In this document: positions 1 through 8,585 of the stretch, one piece after another
Layout of the letters: each line of letters starts with the position of its first letter
Numbering within the stretch: the stretch's first letter is position 1
Origin: Streptomyces hiroshimensis
GTDB lineage: Bacteria; Actinomycetota; Actinomycetes; Streptomycetales; Streptomycetaceae
Direction: 5' to 3'
DNA: 64,000 nt
NCBI RefSeq assembly: GCF_014650335.1
Contig: NZ_BMUT01000014.1
Location: forward strand, 49,416 to 113,415
The notes under the pieces: model-generated
Told to the model about the DNA's origin: nothing
What the model saw: the letters and a program-made list of their open reading frames with translations, nothing else
Databases searched by the model: none
Position numbers and translations under genes: made by a program

Positions 1-136
1 CGGGAGCGGACGGCCGCGTGCTCCGCCTGCCGGCGCCGGACCGGTCCCCTTTCAGGTGAAGGGGGCGGCCCCGCCGGTCCGTGGCCTCCCGGCGCAGGGA
101 AGGGGAATGCCCGTCGACGCTGACGAGGGAGAACCC

Positions 137-349
137 ATGCCGACCGACGATGTCGCGCGATTCCTGCATGCCCTGAGCCCGGCCCACCGCGAGGAGGTCC
201 GGCACCAGCCGCGCGAGCGGCAGGAGAAGCTGGCCGCCGCCTGGGAGAAGGAACTGCGGGAGGACACCGCCCTCGACACGCTGAGCGAGCTGTCGCCCGC
301 CGCCGCCGAGAGCGAGGCGGCCAGACGGGTCATCGAGGGCCCTTCGTAA
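137..349 (+). CDS. Small charged hypothetical protein (70 aa)
   Basis: The product is a short, Glu/Arg/Ala-rich, probably helical cytoplasmic protein. It has no signal peptide, membrane segment or motif that I recognise. The ATG at 137 is chosen because GAGGGAG at 125-131 sits 5 bases upstream. An in-frame ATG at 107 behind AAGGGGA would add 10 residues and cannot be excluded. The gene converges on the DUF4360 gene, with a GC-rich hairpin between them. No function is proposed; such proteins are common in Streptomyces. Confidence 0.6.
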   Translation: MPTDDVARFLHALSPAHREEVRHQPRERQEKLAAAWEKELREDTALDTLSELSPAAAESEAARRVIEGPS

Positions 350-371
350 CGGCCGGGGGACCGCGAGGTCA

Positions 372-402
372 CGGGGCGCGCCGCACCGTACGCCGCGCCC
401 CG
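372..402. terminator. Bidirectional hairpin terminator
   Basis: A perfect 9-bp inverted repeat (CGGGGCGCG at 372-380, CGCGCCCCG at 394-402) with a 13-base loop lies in the 95 bases between two convergent genes. There is no T-run, as is usual for actinomycete terminators. Confidence 0.55.
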
Positions 403-444
403 GCGTGGACCCGCAACACCGGGTCGGGGCCGGTCGTCGCTCCG

Positions 445-1089
445 TCAGGAGCCGGGGCACCGCTTCCAGGCGAGGTGGTAGACGAGGCGGGCGTCGCTTC
501 CGTCGGTCGATTCCAGCGTCAGGAAGCTGGTCGTCGTCGAGGTGTCCGAGGTGCCGGCGTTCACCCGCAGGGCGAAGGAGAGGTTGAACGCCTGCGACAC
601 GGAGCACGGTGCGTAGACGACGGGGTCGGGGGCGCCGGACAGCTGCCAGTTCTCGCTGACCGGGCCGGTGAAGGTGCGCTTCCGGGGTGCGGGCGGGGTG
701 CCCTGCACGTAGTTGTCGACGGTCACCTCGCCCGAGGCGCCTTTCGCCAGGTGCACCATGCCCGCGTAGTCCGCTCCGTCGAGCGCGTACGTGTATCCCT
801 GCGGCGGGTGGACGGACAGCCGGACCTGACAGCTTTTCAGGGAGTCGGACGGCTTGGAGCCGAGGCCCACCTGGGCGATGACGCTGCCGAACGTGATGGT
901 GAAGGCCGCGTTGTCCGGAGCCACGGCCACGGCCACGGTTCCGGCAGGGCATCCCGCACCGTTGACCGTCGCCACCTCGATGAGCACCCTGCCGGGCGGC
1001 GGATCCTCCGCCGCGGCAGCCGCCCGGGGCGTGAACGCCGTGGCGGCGAAGGCCGCGGCCGCACCCATGGCCGTCAACGCTCTGAACAT
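445..1089 (-). CDS. DUF4360 domain-containing secreted protein
   Basis: The protein has 214 residues. It starts with a Sec-type signal peptide (MFRALTAMGAAAAFAATAF, cleavage probably around residues 25-27 in an Ala-rich stretch) and the rest matches my memory of the DUF4360 family: a beta-rich domain opening with a NGAGCPAGT motif and containing four cysteines (CPAGT, SCQVR, APCSV and a C-terminal KRCPGS) that could form two disulfides outside the cell. DUF4360 proteins are widespread in Streptomyces and fungi and have no firm function. Start ATG at 1089 follows a GGGGG run. It is transcribed alone, converging with the small gene at 137. Confidence 0.85.
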   Translation of the reverse strand: MFRALTAMGAAAAFAATAFTPRAAAAAEDPPPGRVLIEVATVNGAGCPAGTVAVAVAPDNAAFTITFGSVIAQVGLGSKPSDSLKSCQVRLSVHPPQGYTYALDGADYAGMVHLAKGASGEVTVDNYVQGTPPAPRKRTFTGPVSENWQLSGAPDPVVYAPCSVSQAFNLSFALRVNAGTSDTSTTTSFLTLESTDGSDARLVYHLAWKRCPGS

Positions 1090-1286
1090 GGAGCCCCCAC
1101 TCGCTCGCGGACCCGCCCGACGAGGCTCATGGCACCACCGGCACCGGGGCCCGTACAGCTCAACTCAGGTCAACCTCACTGCCGTTCGGCCGGGGCGGGC
1201 GGTGGCCGATTTGCGGTGGGGACCGGGGAGCCGGCGTGGCCTAGCGTGTGGTGAGCGCTGCGGCCCGCTCTTCGGGAGGAGCTCGG

Positions 1287-2639
1287 ATGACAACGGCGAA
1301 ACGCGGACCCGGCGCGTACGAGCGCGCCTACGAGTGTGCCTACGAGCACGCCTACGACCGTGACAGGCTGCGGCGGTTCCTGTCGGGAGAGGCGGTGGGG
1401 GAGGGGCTCTCCCGCCGGGGCGTGCTGCGCTTTCTGGGAGCTGTGACGGGGCTCGCCGTCACCGGCACCGGGGCCGGCATCGCGACCGCGGCGTCAGCGA
1501 CCGCCGAGTCAGCGACCGCGGCGTCAGCAGCCGCGGAGTCAGCGGCCGCGGATCCGCGGGCACCGGGGATCATCAAACCGCTGCCCGCCGAACTGCTGAC
1601 GGTCCGGGGCACGAACGCGGAGACGAACTGGGCGGCGCTGCGGGGCACGGGCTACCACACGCCGGTCGACCGGTTCTTCGTCCGCAACCACACGGCGACG
1701 CCCGTCCTGGACCCCGCGCGGTGGCGCCTGACGGTGTGGGGCAGCGGGCTGCGCGGCGGCGCGGTGGAGTTCTCGTACGCGGACCTGCGGGCGCTGCCCG
1801 CCGTGACGTCGAGCGCGTGCCTGGAGTGCGCGGGCAACGGCCGGAGCTACTTCACCACCCAGCAGGGCGACCGGGTCACCGGCACCCCGTGGACGATGGG
1901 TGCCGTCGGAGCGGCCCGATGGCGGGGCGCACGGCTGTCGGACGTCCTGCGCCTGGCGGGACTCTCGCCGCGGGCGGTCGACGTGATGCCGCGCGGCCTG
2001 GACGCGGCGTTCGTCGCCGAAGGGACGGACCACGGGCGGGTGCGCCGGCCGATGCCGGTGGCGAAGGCCCTCGACGACGTGCTGCTGGCGTACGAGATGA
2101 ACGGCCGCCCGCTCGTGCCCGACCACGGCCGGCCGGTGCGACTGGTGGTGCCGTCCTGGGCAGGCGTCGCCTCGATCAAGTGGGTCGGGGACATCGAAGT
2201 GTCCGACCGCCCGCTGTTCTCCCCGTGGAACACCGTCTTCTACCGGCTCTTCGGCCCCGCGCACCCGCGCGGCGGCAGCGCGCCGCTGACCCGCCAGCCG
2301 GTCCGCAGCGCCTTCGAGCTGGCTCCCGGCGCGGTGTTCGCCGCGGGCCGCGGGCACCGGCTGACGGGGCGCTCGTGGTCGGGGCACGGAGGGATACGCC
2401 GGGTGGAGGTGAGCACGGACGGCGGAGGCACGTGGCGGCAGGCCCGCCTGCACGACGCCCCGCACCCGGGCGGCTGGGTGCGCTGGAGCACCACCTGGCA
2501 CCCGCGGGGCACCGGCCCCGCCCACCTGCTGGCCCGGGCCACGGACACCTCCGGCAACACCCAGCCCGCCCGCTCCGTCCCCAACGAACAGGGCTACTTC
2601 TTCGACGCGGTGGTCCGCCACGCCGTCGAGGTCGTCTGA
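1287..2639 (+). CDS. Tat-exported sulfite-oxidase-like molybdopterin oxidoreductase
   Basis: The enzyme (450 aa) belongs to the sulfite oxidase/nitrate reductase fold. The molybdenum-ligand cysteine is visible in the ECAGNGRS motif (C181), followed by the molybdopterin domain to about residue 310 and a Mo-co dimerisation domain with GHRLTGRSWSG and VEVSTDGGGTW to the end. A twin-arginine signal (SRRGVLRFLGAV, from residue 42) implies export of the folded enzyme. ATG 1287 is set by GGGAGGAG at 1274-1281. Two oddities precede the core: four 4-residue AYER-type repeats before the Tat motif and an Ala/Ser/Glu repeat (residues 68-88) after it. The substrate is unknown; the usual heme domain of sulfite oxidases is absent, so electrons must pass to a separate carrier. 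Transcribed alone. Confidence 0.9.
   Translation: MTTAKRGPGAYERAYECAYEHAYDRDRLRRFLSGEAVGEGLSRRGVLRFLGAVTGLAVTGTGAGIATAASATAESATAASAAAESAAADPRAPGIIKPLPAELLTVRGTNAETNWAALRGTGYHTPVDRFFVRNHTATPVLDPARWRLTVWGSGLRGGAVEFSYADLRALPAVTSSACLECAGNGRSYFTTQQGDRVTGTPWTMGAVGAARWRGARLSDVLRLAGLSPRAVDVMPRGLDAAFVAEGTDHGRVRRPMPVAKALDDVLLAYEMNGRPLVPDHGRPVRLVVPSWAGVASIKWVGDIEVSDRPLFSPWNTVFYRLFGPAHPRGGSAPLTRQPVRSAFELAPGAVFAAGRGHRLTGRSWSGHGGIRRVEVSTDGGGTWRQARLHDAPHPGGWVRWSTTWHPRGTGPAHLLARATDTSGNTQPARSVPNEQGYFFDAVVRHAVEVV
1314..1361 (+). repeat. Four 12-bp in-frame repeats (AYER/AYEC/AYEH/AYDR)
   Basis: Four consecutive 12-base units encode the tetrapeptides AYER, AYEC, AYEH and AYDR in the n-region ahead of the Tat signal. 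The unit length is a multiple of three, so copy number changes would not disturb the frame. Confidence 0.85.
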
Positions 2640-2661
2640 GCGCGCCGGAGACGGTGCCACG

Positions 2662-2681
2662 GCGGCGGCCCGGGCCGCCGC
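2662..2681. terminator. GC-rich palindrome after the molybdoenzyme
   Basis: A perfect 20-base palindrome (arm GCGGCGGCCC) lies 22 bases after the stop of the oxidoreductase and 26 bases before the methyltransferase start. It could terminate the first gene or, with no loop bases, be only a dyad. Confidence 0.4.
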
Positions 2682-2707
2682 GCTGCGGCCGGGTAGGGTC
2701 CGTGCTC

Positions 2708-3394
2708 ATGACCGAACCGGACTTCCTGAGCACGACCCGGGCGTTCTACGACGCCGTGGCCACCGACTACGCCGATCGTTACCGCGATTCCCTTGCCGCC
2801 CAGCCGCTGGACAGGGCGATGCTCGGGGCCTTCGCCGAGCTCGTGCAGGACGCCGGTGCGGGAGCCGGGGCGGACGCCGGTGCGGGAGCCGGCGCGGGAA
2901 TGGTGGCCGACATCGGGTGCGGTGAGGGCCGCGTGACGGCACACCTGAGCGCCCTGGGGCTGTCCGTGTACGGCATCGACCTGTCGCCGCAGATGATCGC
3001 GCTGGCCCGGCGGACGCACCCGGAACTGCGCTTCGAGGTGGGCTCGATGACGGCGCTCGACATACCGGACGGCACCCTCGCCGGCGCCCTGGCCTATTAC
3101 TCGATCATCCACACCCCGCAGGAGCTGCTGCCGGAGGTCTTCGCCGAGTTCCACCGGGTGCTGGCCCCGGGCGCCCACCTGCTGGTGGCCTTCCAGGTGG
3201 GTGACGAGCCCCTGCACCTGGACCGGCCCTTCGGCCACCCGGTCTCGCTCGACTTCCACAGGCGGCAGCCGGACCGCATCGCCGAGCTGCTCGGCCGGGC
3301 CGGACTGGTGATACACGCCCGGCTGGTGCGCGAGCCCGGGGAAGGCGTGGCCGAGCCTGCGCAGGCCTGTCTGCTGGTCCGGAAGCCGTCCTGA
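2708..3394 (+). CDS. Class I SAM-dependent methyltransferase
   Basis: The protein (228 aa) is a Rossmann-fold methyltransferase. Motif I is VADIGCGEGRVT, followed by YGIDLSPQMIALAR (post I, acidic residue binding the ribose) and a late motif FAEFHRVLAPGAHLLVAF; the fold matches the UbiE/Methyltransf_25 type that acts on small molecules. A Gly/Ala-rich insert produced by a 24-base tandem duplication precedes motif I. ATG 2708 lies 8 bases after a TAGGGT hexamer, suggesting a leaderless or nearly leaderless transcript; GTG 2702 is an alternative. The last codons (RKPS) are duplicated just past the stop. The substrate cannot be inferred from context. Confidence 0.85.
   Translation: MTEPDFLSTTRAFYDAVATDYADRYRDSLAAQPLDRAMLGAFAELVQDAGAGAGADAGAGAGAGMVADIGCGEGRVTAHLSALGLSVYGIDLSPQMIALARRTHPELRFEVGSMTALDIPDGTLAGALAYYSIIHTPQELLPEVFAEFHRVLAPGAHLLVAFQVGDEPLHLDRPFGHPVSLDFHRRQPDRIAELLGRAGLVIHARLVREPGEGVAEPAQACLLVRKPS
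2849..2896 (+). repeat. 24-bp tandem duplication in methyltransferase
   Basis: Two 24-base units at 2849-2872 and 2873-2896 differ at a single base. They encode a DAGAGAGA-type linker directly before the SAM-binding motif and look like a recent slippage event that kept the frame. Confidence 0.8.
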
Positions 3395-3500
3395 CGCCGT
3401 AAGTCCCGGAAGCCGTCGCCGCTGCCGCGCGACCGAAGGACTAGGCCCGGCGGCGCGGACTCTGGTCCCCGGGCCCGATCCGGAGTCACGCGGGCCTGCA

Positions 3501-3506
3501 TAGCGT
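3501..3506 (+). promoter_or_regulatory. TAGCGT -10 element, leaderless start
   Basis: TAGCGT ends exactly 7 bases before the ATG at 3514, with no ribosome binding site in between. This is the geometry of a leaderless transcript, and the same geometry recurs elsewhere in the window. Confidence 0.5.
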
Positions 3507-3513
3507 GTCCGGC

Positions 3514-4548
3514 ATGGACACCGACACCACCGACACCCCCGACACGAGCGGTGTGCTCGACGAAGCGCTGCAACGCCTGCACGCCTCGGGCCCCGAGCGG
3601 CTCGGGCGGCTCACCAACCACGCCCCGATGGTGGCCGAGGCGCTCGTGGCACACGGGCAGCAGGCCGCGGTGCACCGCTGGCTCGACCGCTACGAGGACC
3701 TCCTGGAGGACTTCCCCGCCCCGGTGGCACCCGTCACCGACGCCGACTGGGCCGCTGCGCTGGGGGATCCCCGCCGGGCCGCCGACTGGATCGCGTACTT
3801 CACCCGCGCCCTGTCCGAGGACGGCTGGAGGAGCCTCCTCGCGACGTGGTGGCCGCGCCTCCTGCCCGGGATGTGCGGAGGATCCACCCATCCCGTGATC
3901 CGGACGGGCCACGCCGTGCGCGCCCTCCTCGACCACGGGGAGACCGAGCCCCGGCTGGCCGAACTGGCCCACGCCCTGGGCTACTGGGCCGCCCGGCACC
4001 ACCCGCTCCCCGGCATCACGTGGCTCCCCGGCGCGACGGACGCGGACGATGCCCTGGACGCCGTGCCCGCGATCCGTGTCCGTGAGGGAGGCTTTCCCAC
4101 CCGGCTGGCCCTGGTCGGCGGCCTGCCGGCCTGGTCCGGCGACGTGACCGGCCCCGACGCGGCCCGGCGGGGGCTCACCGAGCTGGTGCGCGCCGCGACC
4201 CACCGCTACGCCACCCACGGCCACGGCGATGCCACCATGCTGGTCCACGCGGCCACGGCCCCCAACGCCGTACTGCGCAGCCTCCGCGCCCTCCCGCGCA
4301 CCCTGTGGGTGCCGAGCCTGCACGCGGCGTGGAAGGCATCGGCCGCCGTGACGGCGATGTACGCCCCGGCGGAGCCCGTCCCGGCCGTGCCTCCCCGCCG
4401 CATCTCCGCGGGAGAAGTCGTCGAACGCGCCCTGGCACACGGCGACGAACACGTCATCAAGCTCACCGACACCGCGCTGGACGTCGGCGACGAACAAGCG
4501 CTCGCCGCAGCTCTGCGCGCTGTCGAACTGAGCGCCCCCGCCCGCTGA
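3514..4548 (+). CDS. Questin oxidase family protein (paralogue 1)
   Basis: The protein (344 aa) resembles the questin oxidase family (formerly DUF4243). Named fungal members are Baeyer-Villiger-type oxygenases acting on anthraquinones; bacterial members are uncharacterised. Diagnostic stretches are TNHAPMVAEAL near the N-terminus, WWPRLLPGMCGGSTHPVIRT in the middle and HGDEHVIKLTDTAL near the C-terminus. It is all-helical with many His residues that could bind a metal. A second paralogue lies at 22304-23422 with the same three landmarks. Start ATG 3514 is supported by TAGCGT 7 bases upstream; GTG 3505 is in frame but overlaps that hexamer. It ends 209 bases before the giant-protein pair on the same strand, so a shared transcript is possible but unsupported. 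Confidence 0.8.
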   Translation: MDTDTTDTPDTSGVLDEALQRLHASGPERLGRLTNHAPMVAEALVAHGQQAAVHRWLDRYEDLLEDFPAPVAPVTDADWAAALGDPRRAADWIAYFTRALSEDGWRSLLATWWPRLLPGMCGGSTHPVIRTGHAVRALLDHGETEPRLAELAHALGYWAARHHPLPGITWLPGATDADDALDAVPAIRVREGGFPTRLALVGGLPAWSGDVTGPDAARRGLTELVRAATHRYATHGHGDATMLVHAATAPNAVLRSLRALPRTLWVPSLHAAWKASAAVTAMYAPAEPVPAVPPRRISAGEVVERALAHGDEHVIKLTDTALDVGDEQALAAALRAVELSAPAR

Positions 4549-4757
4549 AGCCGGACACCGGGCCGGTGTGGCTGGTGGGGCCGGTCGGGCCGGCGAGACG
4601 GAAACGGCCCGCAGTTGCCGAGCCGGCACTCGTTCGGCCCAATACGTGGTGCGCCATTCGGGGTATGTGACATGTGGTACCCGGCCGGTATCGGTGTCTC
4701 GGATCCGGCGCGCTCGCTTCTCGAGCACCCGCCCGGCGTACGGCAACAGGGGGCGAG

Positions 4758-7700
4758 ATGACCACACCCGCATCGATCCGCATTCTGCGCGGCACCGATC
4801 TGCTGGACCTCTCCTTCGGCTTTCCGGGGCTGAAGTTCGACGACCCCACGGGGAGGCGGCGGCTCGTCCGCGCGGATCCGCAGCGCGAGGGGCTGCTGGT
4901 GGTCACCTTCGGCCCCCAGCACGTGGTGGAGCAGGTCTTCAGCGATCAAGTGCCGGGCGAGTCCAGGGACCTTCCGGTGGACTCCCGGATCAGCGGCAGG
5001 AGCGTGCTGGTCTTCGAGGTCGGGCCGCAGGACTCCATCGCCTACACCGAGGACGGGCTGCTCGACGCCATGCGCAGGCTCCCCATGCGTGTGGTCGATG
5101 CGGCCCGGGAACCCGAGACGGCACCGCTCGCCCTCACGATCCGGCCGGCCGGCGGCACTGCCGATATCGGCAGCGATGAAAGTGACGGCAGTGACGGCAG
5201 TGACGGCGACGGCCGGAGCGCCACGGCCAGGACCGTCGCCCTGGTGCAGCTCCTGCGCACCACCGCCGAGCTGACGGCCCGCTACGGTCTCGACGCCACC
5301 CTCGAAGCCGCCGCCGCGGCGGGAGCCGTGATCGAGGCCTCGACCGCCGCCCCCCAAGGCACAGCCGCCCCCGAAGGCACCGCCGTCCGCGACGACACCG
5401 TCCCCGAAGGCACCGCCACCTCCGAGGACGCCCCCGCCGCGCCGCCGGTGATCCGCCCTCAGGACCCCCTCGCCGACCCCGGCCACCCCGCCACCGGCAT
5501 CGAACTGCCCTACCGCCTCTACCTCTCCCCCTCCCAGAAGGGCCGGTGGATCCACCGTTCGGCGATCACCGGCCCGGGCCCGGGGGAGCGCGTCGAGCTC
5601 TGGCACACCCGGCTGAACGGCGCCACGGTGCGCGCGGTGTGGGACAGGGAGGGCGGCCGTACCCCGGGCCCCGTCGAGCCCTCCCCCTTCAGGGAGCCGA
5701 TGACGCCGCGGGACCGGCACGACATCGTCGAGCTCACCGCGAACGGCGGACTGCTCAAACCCGACGGGCAGCCGTACCTGCCGAAGCCCGTTGACGTGAA
5801 CAACCTGATGCTGTCGGCGGTGGGCGGCTGGCTGGACAGCCTCGGCACGTGGCCGGAGCGCCCCGCGGGCGTCTCGCTCTCGGAGTGGCGCCACCGCGCG
5901 TCGATGGGCCGGGACCACTACGTCAGGGTGATGCGGGAGGGCTACCTGTGCCCGTTCGGGCACAAGGCAGTCCGCGTCGAGGTCACCGAGCGCAAGTTCG
6001 GTGATCCCCGCGGCACCTATCTGATCAAGCGGGTGTTCGTCGTGGTCCGCCAGCCCCTGCGCACCTACGACCCCGGCACGCCCCTGCCGGCCGGCCCCGC
6101 GGCGGACAGCGACCTGGCGAACGTGCTCTTCCCGTTCACCAGCGTGCGGATCGACACCGTGGTGACGCCGGATCTCCTCCCGCCCGCGGACGACAAGAAG
6201 TTCTTCCCGGCGACCGGCTCCGAGAACCCCTACCGGTTCAAGATCACCGCGGTCGACCACTCCGGGCGGATCGTGGAATTCCGCACCCCGCTCCTCTTCC
6301 TCGACGAGACCAAGGCCTTCGGCAGCGAACTCGCCGCCGCCGTAGCGGAGTACAACCGCCTGGACCGGAACCCGCCCACGGCCGCGACGGCCGCCGCCGC
6401 GGTGGAGGTCCCCACCGAGACCGGCGCCGACCTGCTCGGGCAGTCCGTGGCCCTCGCCCCCTCGGCGAAGCCCGGCGACACCCGGCTGGAGGTGGCACAG
6501 ATGGTGTGGGGCATGGCGGCGCCACCGGCCCTGGCCGGTCCCGGCCCCGGAAATCCGTCCGTGTCGCGGAACGCCCAGTTCGTCCCGCAGCTCCGCTGGG
6601 CCTACGCCAATGTGCCCGCGGTCAGCAGCCTCTCCGGCGCCGACGCCACGGTGCCGGTGGCCTACGCCAGGCGCTACGCCCTCTCCGGCTTCTCGCAGGC
6701 GACGGACCCCGTCCGCCGGGCCAACAAGGGCCAGGTCTTCCTCAGCCTCCTCACCCCGGCCGGCTCGCCGCTGAAGCTGGACTTCCGCAATCAGCGCGAC
6801 CGCTCCGGAGGGCTCTCGGCGCCGAGCATCGCCGTGGCGGGCCTGTCCCGGCTGACGGGGCCCGTCTCCGGCGTCGCGGCCGCCGCGGGCGGGGACCCGC
6901 TCGAAGCCCTCGCGAACGGCACCTTCCAGCCGGACGGGTTCTTCCGCCCGCTGGACGGCCTCGACACGATCGGCCCCAACCTGCTGGGCCTGATCCCGCT
7001 GGCGAAAGTGATCAAGGCGGTGGAGGGGCTCGGCAAGCCCCTGAACGTACCGAACTTCTTCACCGAGACCATCACCGCCGTCACCGGCTTCCTCTCCGAC
7101 CTCGGCCGCGTCCGGGAGCTGATCGACCACGAGATCGACCGCTACCCGGCCGCGGCCCGCCGCGTCGTCGGCACCGCGGAGGCCTTCGTCAGGACCGTCG
7201 GCGACTTCATCGCCGAGAGGCTTCCCGGCCGCCCGCCCCCCACCACCCAGATGCGGGACGTCGACAACGCCTTCAACGCCTTCGCCGCAGCCCTGACCGA
7301 CCTGCTGAACACCCTGCCCGCCGACGCCGACCCCGGCGTCCGGGCCCTGCTGAACCGCGTCCGGCAGCAGGTCGCGACCTGGACCGCCGCCGCCGGGCAG
7401 GCGATCTCCCTCCGCGACGCCGTGGAGAAGACGGCCCTGGGCGCCAGGCTCCCCGAGACCGTCAACGCGCGCCTGGAGTGGAGCCCGGCGATCCAGAAAT
7501 ACCCGTCGGACCTGCCGGTCTTCGTCCCGGACGAAGGCGGCCGCTTCTCCGTCGTGGTCGACCTGCGCGGATCGCTGCGCCCGGACCTGTCCGTCGGCGC
7601 GGACGTCACCTGCAGCCTGGAGAAGTTCAGCCTCCTCCTCGTGCCGGCGTTCAACGCCCTGCAGCTGTCGTTCACCCGCGTCCGCTTCAGCGCCCGCGCA

Positions 7701-8582
7701 GGCAAGAAGGCCGACATCGACGTCGTCCTCAAGAGCGTCGACTTCATCGGGCCCCTGTCCTTCGTCCAGACGCTGCGCCGCCTCATCCCCGTCGACGGCT
7801 TCAGTGACCCGCCCGGCATCGAGGTCACACCCTCGGGCATCACCGCCCGCTACGCTCTGCCGCTGCCGAACCTCGCCATCGGGGTGTTCAGCCTGGAGAA
7901 CCTGCGCCTGGGCGCCTACCTCGACCTGCCGTTCATCGGCCGGACGGTGGAGATCGGCTTCTTCTTCTGCACCCGCCAGGCCCCCTTCCGGCTCACCGTC
8001 TCCCTGCTCGGCGGCGGGGGCTTCTTCGGCATCGTGCTGACCCCCGAGCGGGTGGCGGTGCTGGAGGCGGCCCTGGAGTTCGGCGCCGCGCTGTCGATGA
8101 ACTTCGGGGTCGCGAGCGGAAGCCTGTCGGTGATGGCGGGCATCTACTACCGCCTGGAACTACCCTCCAACGAGTCCCGGCTGACGGGCTACTTCCGGGC
8201 CCGGGGCGAGGTCGACGTCCTCGGCATCGTCTCCCTCTCCATCGAGATCTGCCTGGAGCTGACCTTCGAGCCGCCGAACACCGTCTCCGGCCGGGCCCGG
8301 ATCTCCGTCAGCGTGCACATCGGGTTCTGGTCGCAGTCGGTCACGATCGAATGCGAGAAGCGCTTCGTGGGCTCGTCAAGCTCCCTGAGCGCGCTGACCG
8401 GTGAGGCCGCCACGACCGGTGAAGCCGCGCTGCCGGGCGAGGCCGCGCCGGCCGCGGCGGCGCCCGGCGCCGGCCGTCCGGTCACCTTCGCCGAGATGAT
8501 GGCGCCCTACGCCGACCCGGTCACGGGCATCCGGCGCGACCCCGTCGCCGAGTACTGCACCGCCTTCGCGGAAGTGAGCTGA
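4758..8582 (+). CDS. Giant hypothetical protein A (1274 aa)
   Basis: I do not recognise a characterised family. There is no signal peptide and no clear transmembrane segment. Visible layout: a beta-rich N-terminal domain (1-130), a low-complexity Asp/Ser and Ala/Glu/Gly/Thr linker (about 135-240), a conserved-looking block around ELPYRLYLSPSQKGRWIH and ELWHTRLNG (about 250-300), a central region, helices around 800-880, then a long C-terminal stretch of alternating hydrophobic strands (about 930-1220) rich in Gly and Phe. That pattern suggests a large beta structure with a hydrophobic face. ATG 4758 follows GGGGGCGAG. Only 3 bases separate its stop from protein B, so the two are translationally coupled and probably form a complex. 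Codon usage is normal for the region. Function is unknown. Confidence 0.85.
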   Translation: MTTPASIRILRGTDLLDLSFGFPGLKFDDPTGRRRLVRADPQREGLLVVTFGPQHVVEQVFSDQVPGESRDLPVDSRISGRSVLVFEVGPQDSIAYTEDGLLDAMRRLPMRVVDAAREPETAPLALTIRPAGGTADIGSDESDGSDGSDGDGRSATARTVALVQLLRTTAELTARYGLDATLEAAAAAGAVIEASTAAPQGTAAPEGTAVRDDTVPEGTATSEDAPAAPPVIRPQDPLADPGHPATGIELPYRLYLSPSQKGRWIHRSAITGPGPGERVELWHTRLNGATVRAVWDREGGRTPGPVEPSPFREPMTPRDRHDIVELTANGGLLKPDGQPYLPKPVDVNNLMLSAVGGWLDSLGTWPERPAGVSLSEWRHRASMGRDHYVRVMREGYLCPFGHKAVRVEVTERKFGDPRGTYLIKRVFVVVRQPLRTYDPGTPLPAGPAADSDLANVLFPFTSVRIDTVVTPDLLPPADDKKFFPATGSENPYRFKITAVDHSGRIVEFRTPLLFLDETKAFGSELAAAVAEYNRLDRNPPTAATAAAAVEVPTETGADLLGQSVALAPSAKPGDTRLEVAQMVWGMAAPPALAGPGPGNPSVSRNAQFVPQLRWAYANVPAVSSLSGADATVPVAYARRYALSGFSQATDPVRRANKGQVFLSLLTPAGSPLKLDFRNQRDRSGGLSAPSIAVAGLSRLTGPVSGVAAAAGGDPLEALANGTFQPDGFFRPLDGLDTIGPNLLGLIPLAKVIKAVEGLGKPLNVPNFFTETITAVTGFLSDLGRVRELIDHEIDRYPAAARRVVGTAEAFVRTVGDFIAERLPGRPPPTTQMRDVDNAFNAFAAALTDLLNTLPADADPGVRALLNRVRQQVATWTAAAGQAISLRDAVEKTALGARLPETVNARLEWSPAIQKYPSDLPVFVPDEGGRFSVVVDLRGSLRPDLSVGADVTCSLEKFSLLLVPAFNALQLSFTRVRFSARAGKKADIDVVLKSVDFIGPLSFVQTLRRLIPVDGFSDPPGIEVTPSGITARYALPLPNLAIGVFSLENLRLGAYLDLPFIGRTVEIGFFFCTRQAPFRLTVSLLGGGGFFGIVLTPERVAVLEAALEFGAALSMNFGVASGSLSVMAGIYYRLELPSNESRLTGYFRARGEVDVLGIVSLSIEICLELTFEPPNTVSGRARISVSVHIGFWSQSVTIECEKRFVGSSSSLSALTGEAATTGEAALPGEAAPAAAAPGAGRPVTFAEMMAPYADPVTGIRRDPVAEYCTAFAEVS

Positions 8583-8585
8583 GCC

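Noticed and set aside
4206..7130. A 974-codon open frame on the minus strand opposite giant protein A
   Set aside because: Its product is Arg/Gly/His-rich without domain logic, as expected for the antisense of a GC3-rich gene; the plus frame has normal Streptomyces codon bias and couples to protein B.
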